Shown here piece by piece: positions 1-9,620 of a stretch of 47,284 nt of DNA (position 1 is the first letter of the stretch; every line of letters starts with the position of its first letter). Position numbers and translations under genes: made by a program. Source of the stretch: Pseudolactococcus chungangensis CAU 28 = DSM 22330. Its GTDB lineage: Bacteria; Bacillota; Bacilli; Lactobacillales; Streptococcaceae. The notes under the pieces are model-generated. The model saw nothing but the letters and a program-made list of their open reading frames with translations. It ran no database searches and was not told where the DNA came from. The stretch is from NCBI RefSeq assembly GCF_002441885.1, contig NZ_JXJT01000016.1, positions 1-47,284 on the forward strand. Reading direction: 5' to 3'.

Positions 1-37
1 AAATCGCTAAAGATTTGTGCTTTTTGTCTACAGTCTG

Positions 38-57
38 AAAGCCATCGGGCTTTTTTT
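38..57 (+). terminator. Terminator of a gene ending left of the window
   Basis: Stem AAAGCC (38-43) pairs with GGCTTT (48-53) around loop ATCG and runs into a T tract to 57. The T tract is on the + strand, so it ends a + strand gene outside the window rather than the reverse-strand lipoprotein gene. Confidence 0.75.
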
Positions 58-64
58 ATTTATC

Positions 65-463
65 TTAAAAACTTCCGAGGTAAAAGGCAACCGTATCCCC
101 TTTTTTCAAATGAATATCTGCAGCACCTTTTTCGGCCATTTTACCGTTGACATCAAATAGCCAATATTTATTAGCCGCTTGATCTTGAGTTTTACCATCA
201 ATCGACGTGATAAAGCCACTTTTTTCCTCAATCTTAAAATTCTCTTTAAGCGCATCAAGTAAAGTTTGATCTTTAATAATCGTGATTTTTTTCGTTTCAT
301 CGACTTTTTTATCGTTTTCAAAATCTAGCGTAATGGTTGCAGTATCTTGAGAAACGGTGCTTTTCTTTGGTGATTCAGCTTGCTTGCCACAGGCCACTAA
401 AGAAACAGCAAATCCAGTCGCCACTAAAACCGTCACGGTTTTCTTAAAAGTTAAAGTTGTCAT
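65..463 (-). CDS. DUF4430-type secreted lipoprotein
   Basis: Small lipoprotein, 132 residues from the ATG at 463. Residues 1-25 are a lipoprotein signal peptide: FKK, a hydrophobic stretch, then lipobox LVAC with Cys25, so the mature protein should be lipid-anchored outside the cell. A Lys/Ser/Thr-rich linker follows. The C-terminal ~65 residues (TLLDALKENFKIEE to GDTVAFYLGSF, with NKYWLFDVNGK) resemble the DUF4430 / transcobalamin-C-terminal-like fold. The substrate is unknown. A TTG at 472 is also in frame, but AAGGAG (475-480) lies only 2 bases from it and 11 from the ATG, so I prefer the ATG. It stands alone between a terminator and its own promoter. Confidence 0.8.
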   Translation of the reverse strand: MTTLTFKKTVTVLVATGFAVSLVACGKQAESPKKSTVSQDTATITLDFENDKKVDETKKITIIKDQTLLDALKENFKIEEKSGFITSIDGKTQDQAANKYWLFDVNGKMAEKGAADIHLKKGDTVAFYLGSF

Positions 464-487
464 AATAGTCAAATCTCCTTATTCTAT

Positions 488-515
488 ATTGTACTATGAA
501 TGATGGAAATGGCAA
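488..515 (-). promoter_or_regulatory. Promoter of the DUF4430 lipoprotein gene
   Basis: Read on the reverse strand, TTGCCA (510-515) and TACAAT (488-493) are 16 bases apart, followed by AAGGAG at 475-480. Confidence 0.65.
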
Positions 516-552
516 AATAAATTATTTTGTAGGAATGTTATAAGAAGGGGCT

Positions 553-838
553 ATAATCGCAACAGTTGCAAGACTTTATGCTCAAATCTTGAAAGAAAAT
601 GGCATTTTATCAAAGGGTGAATTATATGAAGTTGGACGATCTGTTTGAAACTGTCAGTCATCAAAAAGATTTTGGCAATGGGCGTTTTGTCAGAAATTTA
701 CTTGAAAAAGCAGAATTGAAACAAGCATCAAGACTTATTGCGTATGGCGTTGAAAACCTTTGCGAAGAAGATTTGACAACATTTATGGCAGAGGATTTTG
801 AAACACCACAGGAAATGTTGGTCTGCAAGAACCAATAG
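553..838 (+). pseudogene. Remnant of a CbbX/SpoVK-like AAA+ ATPase, internally deleted
   Basis: Two fragments of one protein family lie head to tail in different frames. The frame through 559 reads ATVARLYAQILKENGILSKG then ELYEVGRS (559-642) and stops at 646; this matches the stretch just after Walker A in SpoVK/CbbX-type AAA+ ATPases. From 626 the next frame reads DDLFETVSHQKDFGNGRF, VRNLLEKAELKQASRL and on to 838, which matches the family's C-terminal lid. Everything between (sensor, Walker B, arginine finger) is missing, and so is Walker A. The 79-residue open frame from 599 is therefore a scar and not likely a working gene. Family identification is from memory of the conserved motifs. 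Confidence 0.75.
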
Positions 839-885
839 GTTTTTTCTGCTAGTCTAGTTCAATAAACAGTCTTTGCAAATTCCTC

Positions 886-948
886 GAAATAATGGTAATA
901 TAAAACCAGAAATAATGGTAATATAAAATCGAAAATAATGGGAATAGG
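886..948 (+). repeat. Direct repeat, about 2.7 copies of a 22-23 base unit
   Basis: Units start at 886, 909 and 931. The first two share GAAATAATGGTAATATAAAA; the third is GAAAATAATGGGAATAGG. Each full unit holds TGGTAATAT, which looks like an extended -10 box. The array ends 9 bases before the DUF4143 ATPase gene and replaces the Shine-Dalgarno region expected there. Confidence 0.8.
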
Positions 949-956
949 TAAAAATA

Positions 957-2228
957 ATGTATAAAAAAAGATTGATGGATAGCTTATTACAGGAGTATTT
1001 GGAAGATTTTCCTGCTGTTTTAATAGAAGGCGCTAAAGCTGTCGGTAAAACGTCAACTTGTCAAGAGTTTTCAAAAACTGAATATCACTTAGATATGCGT
1101 GAGCAATTAAGTATTGTGCAAGCAGACGCATCAATTTTATTTAGGCAAGAGTTGCCAGTTTTAATAGATGAATGGCAACGTTTTCCAGAGATTTGGGATA
1201 TTGTTAGACGTGAAGTTGATGCTGATTTACCACTAGGTTCGGTCTTATTAACTGGTTCTTCTCCTAGTTTACATCAAGGTTTGCATAGCGGCTCTGGTCG
1301 GATTGAACGCTTAAAGATGAGACCATTTAGCATTGAAGAACGTGAATTAGCCGAGCCTGTGATAACAATTAAGACCTTATTAACAGGTGTCGCATTGACT
1401 GTTAGTGGGAAAACGGCATTGACTTTATTTGATTATATAGATGAAATTTATAAATCAGGTTTTCCGGGTATTCGGGTTAGGAGTGAGCGTGCTATTAAAA
1501 GGTCTTTAGCAAGTTATATTGACAATATTATTGAACGAGATTTTCAGGAAAATAATATCATCGTGAGAAAGCCTAAAGCCTTAATGGCATGGCTAAAAAC
1601 TTATGCAGCAGCGACTGCGACAACAACAAATTTTAAAACGATATTAGAGGCTGCCTTAGTGAATGAAAATATTTCGCCTTCAACTAAAACGGCGACTAGC
1701 TATCGAGATTTGTTGCAAAATATTGGTATCATTGAAGAATTGCAACCTTGGATAAAAATGGGGAAAATCTTTTCTAATATTGCCAAAGCACCGAAACATT
1801 TTTTATTGGATCCAGCTTTAAGTGTTACACTTTTAAATATTACAAGAGAAACACTACTTGCTGGACAACCGCCTAAAGTAATTGGAACGCTTAATAAAAG
1901 TTTTTTGGGACAAATTTTTGAGTCATTTGTTTATCAAAGTTTGGCGGTTTATGCTGAGGTAAATGAGGCTGAATTATCACATTTTAGAACGAGTGACGGC
2001 ACAAGAGAAATTGATTTTATCATTGAAAAAGATGATGTCATTGTTTTAATTGAAGTAAAATCTAAAAGTGCGATTACAACTCATGATGTTCGGCATCTAA
2101 ATTGGTTTGAGGAGAAAGTTAAAGGTGAGTTCAAAGTTCAAAAAATAATTGTGACAACAGGTAGTCAAGCTTATACAAGACAAGACGGTGTTCATGTCGT
2201 ACCCGTTGCCTTACTTGGCGCGATATAA
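957..2228 (+). CDS. DUF4143-type AAA ATPase
   Basis: A 423-residue protein of the ATP-binding DUF4143 family. Walker A GAKAVGKT is at residues 25-32 and a Walker B-like PVLIDEW at about 80-86; the arginine-rich GSGRIERLKMRPFS follows near 115. The middle is helical, as in DUF4143. Near residue 345, FRTSDGTREIDFIIEK followed by VIVLIEVKSKS looks like a PD-(D/E)XK nuclease-like core (D, then E-x-K). Such proteins are common in accessory regions and their cellular role is mostly unknown. No good Shine-Dalgarno sequence is visible (GGAATAGG at 941-948 is the nearest), and a 22-base direct repeat lies directly upstream. The gene appears intact and is AT-rich relative to polC. Confidence 0.85.
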   Translation: MYKKRLMDSLLQEYLEDFPAVLIEGAKAVGKTSTCQEFSKTEYHLDMREQLSIVQADASILFRQELPVLIDEWQRFPEIWDIVRREVDADLPLGSVLLTGSSPSLHQGLHSGSGRIERLKMRPFSIEERELAEPVITIKTLLTGVALTVSGKTALTLFDYIDEIYKSGFPGIRVRSERAIKRSLASYIDNIIERDFQENNIIVRKPKALMAWLKTYAAATATTTNFKTILEAALVNENISPSTKTATSYRDLLQNIGIIEELQPWIKMGKIFSNIAKAPKHFLLDPALSVTLLNITRETLLAGQPPKVIGTLNKSFLGQIFESFVYQSLAVYAEVNEAELSHFRTSDGTREIDFIIEKDDVIVLIEVKSKSAITTHDVRHLNWFEEKVKGEFKVQKIIVTTGSQAYTRQDGVHVVPVALLGAI

Positions 2229-2292
2229 TAAGAAAATATAGAGATAGACATTCGTTTAACAAGCCTGTTATTTATAAAATAGGACAGTTAAA

Positions 2293-2355
2293 ATGTCATA
2301 TTTTAATGAATTAGATGACGGAACAATCAAATTGATGGAAGTATTCGCTGCATAG
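2293..2355 (+). other. Possible 20-codon open frame
   Basis: ATG at 2293 opens a 20-codon frame (MSYFNELDDGTIKLMEVFAA) ending at TAG 2353, nine bases before the next gene's ATG. AGGAC at 2281 is a poor ribosome site. It may be the tail of a lost gene; I do not recognise it. Confidence 0.2.
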
Positions 2356-2363
2356 GGGAATTT

Positions 2364-2978
2364 ATGGATATAAAAGTAATAGCTGAAAATATAGAGAAAT
2401 TTCGTTCATCTGAATGTAACACTAAAGAAAATGGTAGATATCGGTCATGGGAAATTGTTTTCAAGGATTTTGATGAGCATCAAGATGACAAGGATTACGA
2501 CTACCTAGCTCGTAGCTTAGCTTTATACCTTGCAAGTTGGGGGATGATGCGAGGGTCATCAAAATTATTGACGGATTATAATTATCTTATTCATATTCCA
2601 GCAGTGCAAATAATTTTAGTTGATTTTCCAGAATTAAAAAACTATCCTCAAAATGAAAAAGAGATTGATGCTTATGTCAGACTTGTCTGGAAGAAAATAA
2701 CCGCTTTAAAAAATTATTATTCAAAGGTAGGTATTTCTCCAACAGATACCCTATTAACAAAAATAATGCTAGGAACCGAAGCAGCTACTCCTGCCTATGA
2801 CCAATATTTTAGGAAATTTTTGAAAGCTAATGGCTTAGCCCAAAAACTTGGGGAACAATCCTTAAAAGAAGTCTGGGCATTATGGTTTAAAATAAAATCT
2901 GATTTATCCAATGAGGTAGATTACCCACCAGTGAAGCTACTTGACATGGCTGGTTTTCAATATGGACAAGAGAATTAA
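2364..2978 (+). CDS. Hypothetical protein, 204 residues
   Basis: I do not recognise a function. The protein is soluble-looking, with no signal peptide or membrane segment. It has a conserved-looking block near residues 50-70, LARSLALYLASWGMMRGSS, which I recall from uncharacterised bacterial proteins of similar length. An aromatic/charged C-terminal half follows (VWKKITALKNYYSKVG, YDQYFRKFLKANGLA). AGGGGA at 2353-2358 precedes the ATG by 5 bases. The gene lies 135 bases after the DUF4143 ATPase in the same direction and could be cotranscribed with it, but nothing proves a shared role. Confidence 0.75.
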   Translation: MDIKVIAENIEKFRSSECNTKENGRYRSWEIVFKDFDEHQDDKDYDYLARSLALYLASWGMMRGSSKLLTDYNYLIHIPAVQIILVDFPELKNYPQNEKEIDAYVRLVWKKITALKNYYSKVGISPTDTLLTKIMLGTEAATPAYDQYFRKFLKANGLAQKLGEQSLKEVWALWFKIKSDLSNEVDYPPVKLLDMAGFQYGQEN

Positions 2979-3248
2979 GCACTCAGTAAATCACTAATTT
3001 TTTGTTATCAAGACAATGCAGACACTTATATTTTATAGATAGAATTATCTTTAATGTTAAGAGGGAAAATATTTATTTTTGATAGATGGTGATTTAGTTA
3101 CTACCCCCTAGTGAATTTTGGGCAAAATCAATCCCTCTAAAATCTGCTATAATAGAACTATTATGGATTAAGAAGGCTTATGCAAGAAGAACTATCGGAA
3201 ATAAACCGATGGGAATAGTATAAAGATGAAATTTAAGAAAGAAGCCCA
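2979..3248 (+). other. Intergenic leader region before polC
   Basis: 270 bases without a gene. No clear terminator follows the upstream gene. The right half contains the polC promoter and a leader hairpin, ATCGG (3193-3197) with CCGAT (3205-3209), flanked by ACTAT and ATAGT arms. Confidence 0.4.
3145..3153 (+). promoter_or_regulatory. Extended -10 promoter of polC
   Basis: TGC followed by the consensus TATAAT (3148-3153). No -35 hexamer stands at 17 bases, which is consistent with an extended -10 promoter. The leader to the polC start would be about 90 bases. Confidence 0.6.
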
Positions 3249-6200
3249 ATGAACGATTTATTTGAAAGACTCATGGATCAGCTCAATATGCCAGCAGAAA
3301 TTCGTCAGAATCCGGCATTTCGTGGCAATATTGACAAGGTTGAAGTTCATGCCATCAGTAAAGTCTGGCATTTTTATTTGAAGTTTCCAGCGATTTTACC
3401 GATTGACTTATATCGAGAGTTAGCCGATCGTCTTGAGCAGGCTTTTTCGGATATCGCGAAAACGCAAATGACGATTCTAACAGAGGATGGTCATTTTGAT
3501 GAAGACTTGCTCAATAGCTATCTTCCTCTCATTTTTGATTTGCCGGGTTGCGATACGCCAAGTTTTACAGCGATTTTCAAGAAATATAAATTCATAGCGG
3601 TTGATGCATCTGCGACAGCTAAACTATTGGTGGGCGAATTGTCAAATCTGGAATATTTTGTCAAACATTATTTTCCAGTTATGGCGCAACATTATCAAAG
3701 TTTTGGGTTCACAGATTTACAGATTTTACCAGAGATTGACCATCAGCTAACGGATAAATTAGTCGCTGAGTATGAGAAAAAATCTGAGGAGGCGTTAGCA
3801 GATATTCTGGCTAACCAACCCGAAGCCCCTTTCCTAACAGATAATCAAGCCCCTACTCCAAAAGAGGCGGTTGCATCCCCTAATCACCTCGCATTGGGCA
3901 AGGAAATTAAGGCGTCTGATACCGTGTTCCAAATGAAAGATGTGGTGACAGAAGAAGCCAATGTCGTTTTTGAAGGTTACGTTTTTGCGGCGGAACATAA
4001 GGTTTTTAAAAACCGTACGACCGGTAAAGAAAGCCATATGTTGGAAGTCAAGATGACGGACTACAGCAGTTCTTTTATCGTCCAAAAGTGGGGGCGTAAG
4101 CCTGAGGAGCAGGCCATGTTTGATATGGTCAAAAAAGGCATGTGGGTCAAGGTCAAGGGCAGCGTGCAGATGGATCAGTACAAGCATGAGTTGGTCATGA
4201 GTGCGCGTGATATGGTCGAAATCAAGGCGAAAAACGTTCGTAAGGATCTCATGCCCGAAGGGCAAAAACGGGTCGAATTCCATGCGCATACCAATATGTC
4301 AACCATGGATGCCATTCCAGATGTGTCTGATTTGGTTGCGCAAGCCGCGCGTTGGGGACACAAAGCCATCGCTATCACCGATCATGCTGGGGCGCAAAGC
4401 TTTCCGCATGCCCACTCGGCAGGTAAGAAAAATGGTGTCAAAATTATTTATGGGATTGAGGCAAACTTAGTCGAGGACAGGGTACCCATCACTTATAATG
4501 AAGATGACAGTAGCCTTTCAGATTCGACCTACGTTGTTTTTGACGTGGAAACGACCGGCCTTTCTGCCGTTTATAACAAATTGATTCAAGTTGCGGCATC
4601 CAAAATGCACAAAGGTAATGTCATTGAACAATTCGATGAATTCATTGACCCGGGGCATCCGCTGAGCGAATTTACGACACAGCTGACAGGGATTACTGAT
4701 GACATGGTCAGAGGCTCTAAACCACTAGAACAAGTCTTAAAAGCATTTCGAGCATTTTGTCAGGGCAGCATTCTCGTTGCGCATAATGCGACCTTTGACG
4801 TTGGGTTCATGAATATGAACTATCAGCGTCATGATTTGCCGGTGATTACCCAGCCCGTCATTGATACTTTAGAGTTTGCGCGTAATCTCTATCCAGAGTT
4901 CAAGCGTCATGGCTTGGGGCCTTTAACTAAACGTTTCCAAGTTTCTCTCGAGAGCCATCACTTGGCGAATTTCGATGCGGAAGCAACGGGTCGTTTACTC
5001 TTTATTTTCTTAAAGGATGCCAAAGAGAAATTTGGCATTGAGTTATTAAGCGATTTGAATACAAAAGTTGTAGATGCAGATTCCTATAAACGTGCGCGGG
5101 TCAAGCACGCAACGATTTATGCCAAAACTCAAGATGGTCTGAAAAATCTTTTTAAACTCATCTCCTACTCAAATGTCAACTACTTTTCAGGTGTGCCAAG
5201 GATTCCAAAATCAGTCCTTGAAGCACACCGTGAAGGTTTGATTATCGGATCAGCTTGTTCTGAGGGTGAAGTTTTTGAGGCGGTCACCAACAAATCTTTT
5301 GATGATGCTTTGAAGGTTGCGGCTTACTATGATTTCATCGAAATCATGCCACCAGCTATTTACCGCCCTTTGATTGCCAAGGAAACCATCAAAGACGAAG
5401 TGGAACTCCAACGGATTTTGAAAGACATGATGCAGATTGCTGATAAATTGGGCAAGCCAGTCCTAGCAACAGGAAATGTCCACTATCTCAATCCAGAAGA
5501 TGCCGTCTACCGTGAAATCATCGTTCGCTCTTTAGGTGCTGGTGCAATCATTAACCGACCTGTTGGTCGCGGTGAGCACGCTATGCCCGCACCATTGCCA
5601 GAAGTCCATTTTCGGACGACCAATGAAATGCTGGACGATTTTGCCTTCCTTGGAGCAGAAACGGCACGCCAGATTGTCATTGAAAATACGCAGAAAATGG
5701 CAGAGTCTTTCGATGTTCTGACGCCAGTCCGTGATGATCTCTATACACCTTACATTCCTGAGTCTGAGGAAAAAATGGCTCAGATGACTTATGAGAGAGC
5801 GCATGCGACTTATGGCAATCCTTTGCCAGATATTGTCGATTTGCGGATTGAAAAAGAGCTGAACTCGATTATCGGGAATGGCTTTTCCGTGATTTATTTG
5901 ATTTCACAGATTCTAGTTCAGAGGTCTAATGAGCGGGGTTATCTCGTTGGATCGCGAGGGTCTGTCGGCTCCTCATTTGTCGCGACCATGACAGGGATTA
6001 CTGAGGTTAATCCGCTGCCACCCCACTATGTTTGCCCAGAGTGCCAGTATTCCGAGTTCTTTACTGAGGGGCAATATGGCTCAGGCTTTGATATGCCAGA
6101 GAAACAATGCCCAGAATGTGGACACAGGCTCACAAAAGACGGACACGATATACCATTTGAAACTTTTCTAGGGTTCAAGGGGGATAAAGTACCCGATATC

Positions 6201-7643
6201 GACTTGAACTTTTCTGGTGCTGACCAACCGAGCGCCCATTTGGACGTCCGCGATATATTTGGCGAAGACTATGCCTTTCGTGCTGGAACCATTGGCACGG
6301 TGGCTGAAAAAACTGCCTTTGGTTTCGTCAAAGGCTATGAACGTGATTACGGTAAATTCTACCGTGGTGCTGAAATCGAGCGACTTGCAGCAGGGAGTAC
6401 TGGTGTCAAACGGACGACGGGTCAGCATCCGGGTGGGATTATTGTTATTCCTGGTTATATGGATGTCTATGATTTCAGTCCAGTGGCTTATCCAGCTGAG
6501 GATGTCAATGCCGAGTGGAAAACAACTCACTTCGATTTCCACGCCATTCATGATAATATCCTCAAGCTCGATATTCTAGGGCATGATGACCCGACCATGA
6601 TTCGTAAACTCCAAGATTTATCAGGTATGGACGCCTCGACTATTCCCATGGATGATCCAGAAGTCATGAAAATCTTTGCAGGCACGGAAGTGCTGGGCGT
6701 GACGCCTGAGCAGATTTTCTCGAAAACGGGCACTTTAGGGGTACCCGAAATGGGGACCAACTTCGTTCGTGGCATGCTAGAGGAAACAAAACCTAGCACT
6801 TTCGCAGAATTACTCCAAATTTCCGGTCTCTCCCATGGGACGGATGTTTGGTTGGGAAATGCGCAAGAGTTAATCAAGCAAGGTATCGCTAATCTGGCAA
6901 ATGTAATCGGCTGTCGAGACGATATCATGGTTTACCTGATTCACGCAGGGCTTAACGAGTCAATGGCATTTACGATCATGGAGCGAGTGCGTAAGGGCTT
7001 GTGGAATAAGATTGACGATGAGGAGCGTGAAACCTATATCGCTGCCATGCGTGAAAACAATGTCCCAGAGTGGTACATCGATTCATGTAGTAAAATCAAA
7101 TACATGTTCCCCAAAGCCCATGCGGCGGCCTATATCATGATGGCGCTCCGTGTTGCCTATTTCAAGGTGCACATGCCGATTTACTACTACTGTGCCTGGT
7201 TTTCTATCCGTGCCAATGCCTTTGACCTTAAAGTCATGGGGGACGGCTTAACCGCCGTCAAAGCTAAAATGCAGGAAATCAAGGCCAAGGGCTTTGATGC
7301 TAGTAATGTCGAAAATGCGCTATTTGGGACGCTAGAATTATGTAATGAAATGTTAGAGCGAGGCTTTAAATTTGGTAAGCTAGACCTTTATCGTAGTGAG
7401 GCAAGCGATTTTATCATAGAAGGTGATACGCTGATCCCGCCATTTTCTGCCATGGATGGGCTTGGTGGCAATGTCGCTAAGCAAATCGTAGAGGCACGCA
7501 AGGCTGGAGAGTTTTTGAGCAAAACAGAACTCCGAAAACGTGCAGGTGTCTCTCAAACATTAGTTGAGAAGATGGATGAAATGGGCATTCTCGGCAATAT
7601 GCCAGAGGATAATCAGTTGAGCTTGTTTGATGACTTATTTTAA
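3249..7643 (+). CDS. polC: DNA polymerase III PolC, replicative alpha subunit
   Basis: Gram-positive replicative DNA polymerase, 1464 residues. Order of domains: N-terminal region, OB-fold region (about 230-335), PHP domain opening at [12 protein letters not shown] (~344), inserted DEDD proofreading exonuclease (VFDVETTGL at ~430, [11 protein letters not shown] at ~511, [14 protein letters not shown] at ~570), return to PHP, then the polymerase core. In the core, [10 protein letters not shown] (~900) is followed by a zinc module of CPEC and CPECGH pairs, then PDIDLNFSG (~980) with catalytic acidic residues. The C-terminus QLSLFDDLF contains a beta-clamp-binding QxSLF motif. The ribosome site is weak (AAGAAAG upstream). 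The gene ends at a clear terminator, and upstream sits an accessory segment with no sign of proS. Confidence 0.98.
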   Translation: MNDLFERLMDQLNMPAEIRQNPAFRGNIDKVEVHAISKVWHFYLKFPAILPIDLYRELADRLEQAFSDIAKTQMTILTEDGHFDEDLLNSYLPLIFDLPGCDTPSFTAIFKKYKFIAVDASATAKLLVGELSNLEYFVKHYFPVMAQHYQSFGFTDLQILPEIDHQLTDKLVAEYEKKSEEALADILANQPEAPFLTDNQAPTPKEAVASPNHLALGKEIKASDTVFQMKDVVTEEANVVFEGYVFAAEHKVFKNRTTGKESHMLEVKMTDYSSSFIVQKWGRKPEEQAMFDMVKKGMWVKVKGSVQMDQYKHELVMSARDMVEIKAKNVRKDLMPEGQKRVEFHAHTNMSTMDAIPDVSDLVAQAARWGHKAIAITDHAGAQSFPHAHSAGKKNGVKIIYGIEANLVEDRVPITYNEDDSSLSDSTYVVFDVETTGLSAVYNKLIQVAASKMHKGNVIEQFDEFIDPGHPLSEFTTQLTGITDDMVRGSKPLEQVLKAFRAFCQGSILVAHNATFDVGFMNMNYQRHDLPVITQPVIDTLEFARNLYPEFKRHGLGPLTKRFQVSLESHHLANFDAEATGRLLFIFLKDAKEKFGIELLSDLNTKVVDADSYKRARVKHATIYAKTQDGLKNLFKLISYSNVNYFSGVPRIPKSVLEAHREGLIIGSACSEGEVFEAVTNKSFDDALKVAAYYDFIEIMPPAIYRPLIAKETIKDEVELQRILKDMMQIADKLGKPVLATGNVHYLNPEDAVYREIIVRSLGAGAIINRPVGRGEHAMPAPLPEVHFRTTNEMLDDFAFLGAETARQIVIENTQKMAESFDVLTPVRDDLYTPYIPESEEKMAQMTYERAHATYGNPLPDIVDLRIEKELNSIIGNGFSVIYLISQILVQRSNERGYLVGSRGSVGSSFVATMTGITEVNPLPPHYVCPECQYSEFFTEGQYGSGFDMPEKQCPECGHRLTKDGHDIPFETFLGFKGDKVPDIDLNFSGADQPSAHLDVRDIFGEDYAFRAGTIGTVAEKTAFGFVKGYERDYGKFYRGAEIERLAAGSTGVKRTTGQHPGGIIVIPGYMDVYDFSPVAYPAEDVNAEWKTTHFDFHAIHDNILKLDILGHDDPTMIRKLQDLSGMDASTIPMDDPEVMKIFAGTEVLGVTPEQIFSKTGTLGVPEMGTNFVRGMLEETKPSTFAELLQISGLSHGTDVWLGNAQELIKQGIANLANVIGCRDDIMVYLIHAGLNESMAFTIMERVRKGLWNKIDDEERETYIAAMRENNVPEWYIDSCSKIKYMFPKAHAAAYIMMALRVAYFKVHMPIYYYCAWFSIRANAFDLKVMGDGLTAVKAKMQEIKAKGFDASNVENALFGTLELCNEMLERGFKFGKLDLYRSEASDFIIEGDTLIPPFSAMDGLGGNVAKQIVEARKAGEFLSKTELRKRAGVSQTLVEKMDEMGILGNMPEDNQLSLFDDLF

Positions 7644-7654
7644 ACAATAAAGTT

Positions 7655-7687
7655 AAAAAATTCGTGAGCAATCACGGATTTTTTTCG
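7655..7687 (+). terminator. polC terminator
   Basis: AATTCGTGA (7659-7667) pairs with TCACGGATT (7672-7680, one G-U) around loop GCAA, followed by a T tract to 7685. A GTG in this hairpin (7664) is in frame with comGA but is not a credible start. Confidence 0.8.
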
Positions 7688-7711
7688 TATATAAAAGTAG
7701 GAGGCAAAATG

Positions 7712-8653
7712 ATGATAAAGGAAATGGCGCAGACAGTATTGGCAGAAGCTGCGGATTTTGGTGCCAATGATATTTACGTATTGCCGGTCGAAAAAGGCTT
7801 TTCAGTTGTTTTTAGAAAGTCAACACATCGATATAATTACCTGCTGCTCTCAAATGCTGATGGTCAAAGTCTCATCTCTCATTTTAAGTTTACAGCTGGT
7901 ATGAATGTTGGCGAAAAGCGGCGACCACAACTTGGAGCTTGTTTGTATGATTTTTCAGGCAAAAAAATTCGACTGCGACTATCTTCAGCAGGTGATTTTG
8001 AGAACCGTGAAAGCCTAGTGATTCGGATTTTACATCATGTAGATAGACCGCTCGTTTTTTGGTTTGATACAGACTTGCAACAGGTTGAAAATTTAGTGAC
8101 TAAGCGAGGTCTTTATCTATTTTCAGGACCAGTCGGTTCTGGCAAAACGACGCTGATGCATTATATTGCAAAGCAAAAATTCTCAGGTCAACAGGTGATT
8201 ACGATAGAAGATCCAGTAGAAATTGTCTCACCTGACTTACTGCAGTTTCAGCTGAATGAGGTGATTGGCAATACCTATGATAGTTTGATTAAGTTATCCT
8301 TGCGTCATATGCCTGACCTTGTAATTGTCGGTGAAATTAGAGATAGGGAAACTGCACGAGCAGTCATGAGAGCGAGCTTGACCGGCTATACTGTTTTTTC
8401 AACAATTCATGCTAAGTCAATTTCAGGTGTTGATGCAAGACTTCTGGAGCTTGGTGTAACGAGAGAAGAAATCAAAAATTCGCTATCAGGTGTTGTCTAT
8501 CAACGGTTGATTGCTGGAAAGGGGGTGTTAGATTGTGCCGACAAAGCATTCGAAAAGCATACTAACGACAAGTGGCATACCAAAATTGAAAAATTGGTTA
8601 CAGATGGACATCTCACACCTAGTCAGGCGGAAACGGAAAAAATTAGCGATTAA
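7712..8653 (+). CDS. comGA: ComGA, competence pseudopilus assembly ATPase
   Basis: Cytoplasmic secretion ATPase that powers assembly of the transformation pseudopilus. About 313 residues. It has Walker A SGPVGSGKTT, an Asp box ITIEDPVE, and a Walker B/His region LVIVGEIRDRETARAVMRAS then FSTIHAKS, all typical of GspE/PilB-type ATPases. It is shorter than PilB, as ComGA usually is. AGGAGG (7699-7704) is 7 bases from the ATG at 7712 and 4 from an adjacent ATG at 7709; either could be used. First gene of comGA-GG, directly after the polC terminator. I see no clear TACGAATA com box on the + strand. Confidence 0.95.
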   Translation: MIKEMAQTVLAEAADFGANDIYVLPVEKGFSVVFRKSTHRYNYLLLSNADGQSLISHFKFTAGMNVGEKRRPQLGACLYDFSGKKIRLRLSSAGDFENRESLVIRILHHVDRPLVFWFDTDLQQVENLVTKRGLYLFSGPVGSGKTTLMHYIAKQKFSGQQVITIEDPVEIVSPDLLQFQLNEVIGNTYDSLIKLSLRHMPDLVIVGEIRDRETARAVMRASLTGYTVFSTIHAKSISGVDARLLELGVTREEIKNSLSGVVYQRLIAGKGVLDCADKAFEKHTNDKWHTKIEKLVTDGHLTPSQAETEKISD

Positions 8654-9620
8654 ACAGCAAGTTAAGTTGATGCAACTCATGACGAATCTTTTTTCAAGTG
8701 GTTTTCATTTAGCAGAAATTGTCGATTTTTTAGCTCGTTCGAAGTTGGTAGAGTCAAAATTTGTGACGACCATGCGAGAGGGGTTATCAAATTGTAAAAG
8801 CCTTTCAGAAATTCTAAATGAATTACGTTTTTCAAACTCAGTCATTACACAAGTCGCTTTGGCAGATTATCATGGGAATACGCAGCAAACGTTACAGTTG
8901 ATAACAGAAAATTTGACAAAAATGCAGAAAGTTAGACAAAAATTGGTAACAGTAGCGACTTATCCTATTATTTTGCTTGTTTTTCTGATTGTCATCGTGC
9001 TTGGTTTAAAAACTTATTTGCTACCGCAAGTGGAGGCTAATAATTTTGCGGGTGAAGTGATTAATGTCCTACCGTGGCTATTTATCGGCTTTGGTGTCAT
9101 GTTAACTGGTCTTGCACTAGGGATGGCGCGATATTTCAAGACAACATCACCCTTACGTAATATTCAAAAAATAGGGCATTTTCCTTTAGTTCGAACTTAT
9201 TTGAAACTCTATTTATCGGCTTTTTATGCGAGAGAATGGGGAAATTTGATTAAGCAGGGGTTGGAGATGCGGCAAATCTTTGCAATGATGACTGAACAAA
9301 ATAATCAACTTTTTCGGGAAATGGGTCAAGACTTGCTAAACGCTATGGCGTTAGGTCAAGAATTTCACGAGAAAATTCATCGTTATCCTTTTTTCACGCC
9401 AGAATTGGCATTGATTATCGAATATGGGGACATGAAAGCCAAGCTAGGCGATGAATTACTTGTCTATGCGGACGAATCATGGACTAAATTTTTTGAAAAG
9501 GTTGAAAAAACGATGACGCTTATCCAGCCGTTAGTCTTTTTATTTGTAGCTCTGATGATTGTCCTGATTTATGCAGCAATGTTGTTACCGATTTATGCTC
9601 AGATGGAACTAGGAATGTAG
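8535..9620 (+). CDS. comGB: ComGB, pseudopilus inner-membrane platform protein
   Basis: GspF/PilC-family membrane platform partner of ComGA. Membrane segments are near VTVATYPIILLVFLIVIVLG, WLFIGFGVMLTGLALGM and a C-terminal LVFLFVALMIVLIYAAML. The GTG at 8535 is preceded by GAAAGGGGG (8517-8525) at 9 bases, giving 361 residues and a 119-base overlap with the comGA end. A later ATG at 8604 starts the part that resembles the N-terminus of streptococcal homologues (MDISHLVRRKRKKL) but has no good ribosome site. I keep the GTG, with the start uncertain. Confidence 0.92.
   Translation: MPTKHSKSILTTSGIPKLKNWLQMDISHLVRRKRKKLAIKQQVKLMQLMTNLFSSGFHLAEIVDFLARSKLVESKFVTTMREGLSNCKSLSEILNELRFSNSVITQVALADYHGNTQQTLQLITENLTKMQKVRQKLVTVATYPIILLVFLIVIVLGLKTYLLPQVEANNFAGEVINVLPWLFIGFGVMLTGLALGMARYFKTTSPLRNIQKIGHFPLVRTYLKLYLSAFYAREWGNLIKQGLEMRQIFAMMTEQNNQLFREMGQDLLNAMALGQEFHEKIHRYPFFTPELALIIEYGDMKAKLGDELLVYADESWTKFFEKVEKTMTLIQPLVFLFVALMIVLIYAAMLLPIYAQMELGM

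Noticed and set aside
599-838. 79-residue open frame as a genuine small gene
   Set aside because: Its N-terminal part is out of frame with the homologous AAA+ fragment just upstream, and it holds only the family C-terminus, so it is treated as a pseudogene.
886-948. Direct repeats as a CRISPR array
   Set aside because: Units are contiguous with no spacers, and no cas gene is near.
3834-4289. 151-residue reverse-strand open frame inside polC
   Set aside because: Shadow of the polC coding strand; no ribosome site and no recognisable domain. The same applies to the other reverse frames in polC, the ribosomal genes and ilv genes.
7681-7695. TTTTCGTATA before comGA as a com box
   Set aside because: The TACGAA-like core reads on the reverse strand, so it is not oriented for ComX-dependent transcription of comGA.
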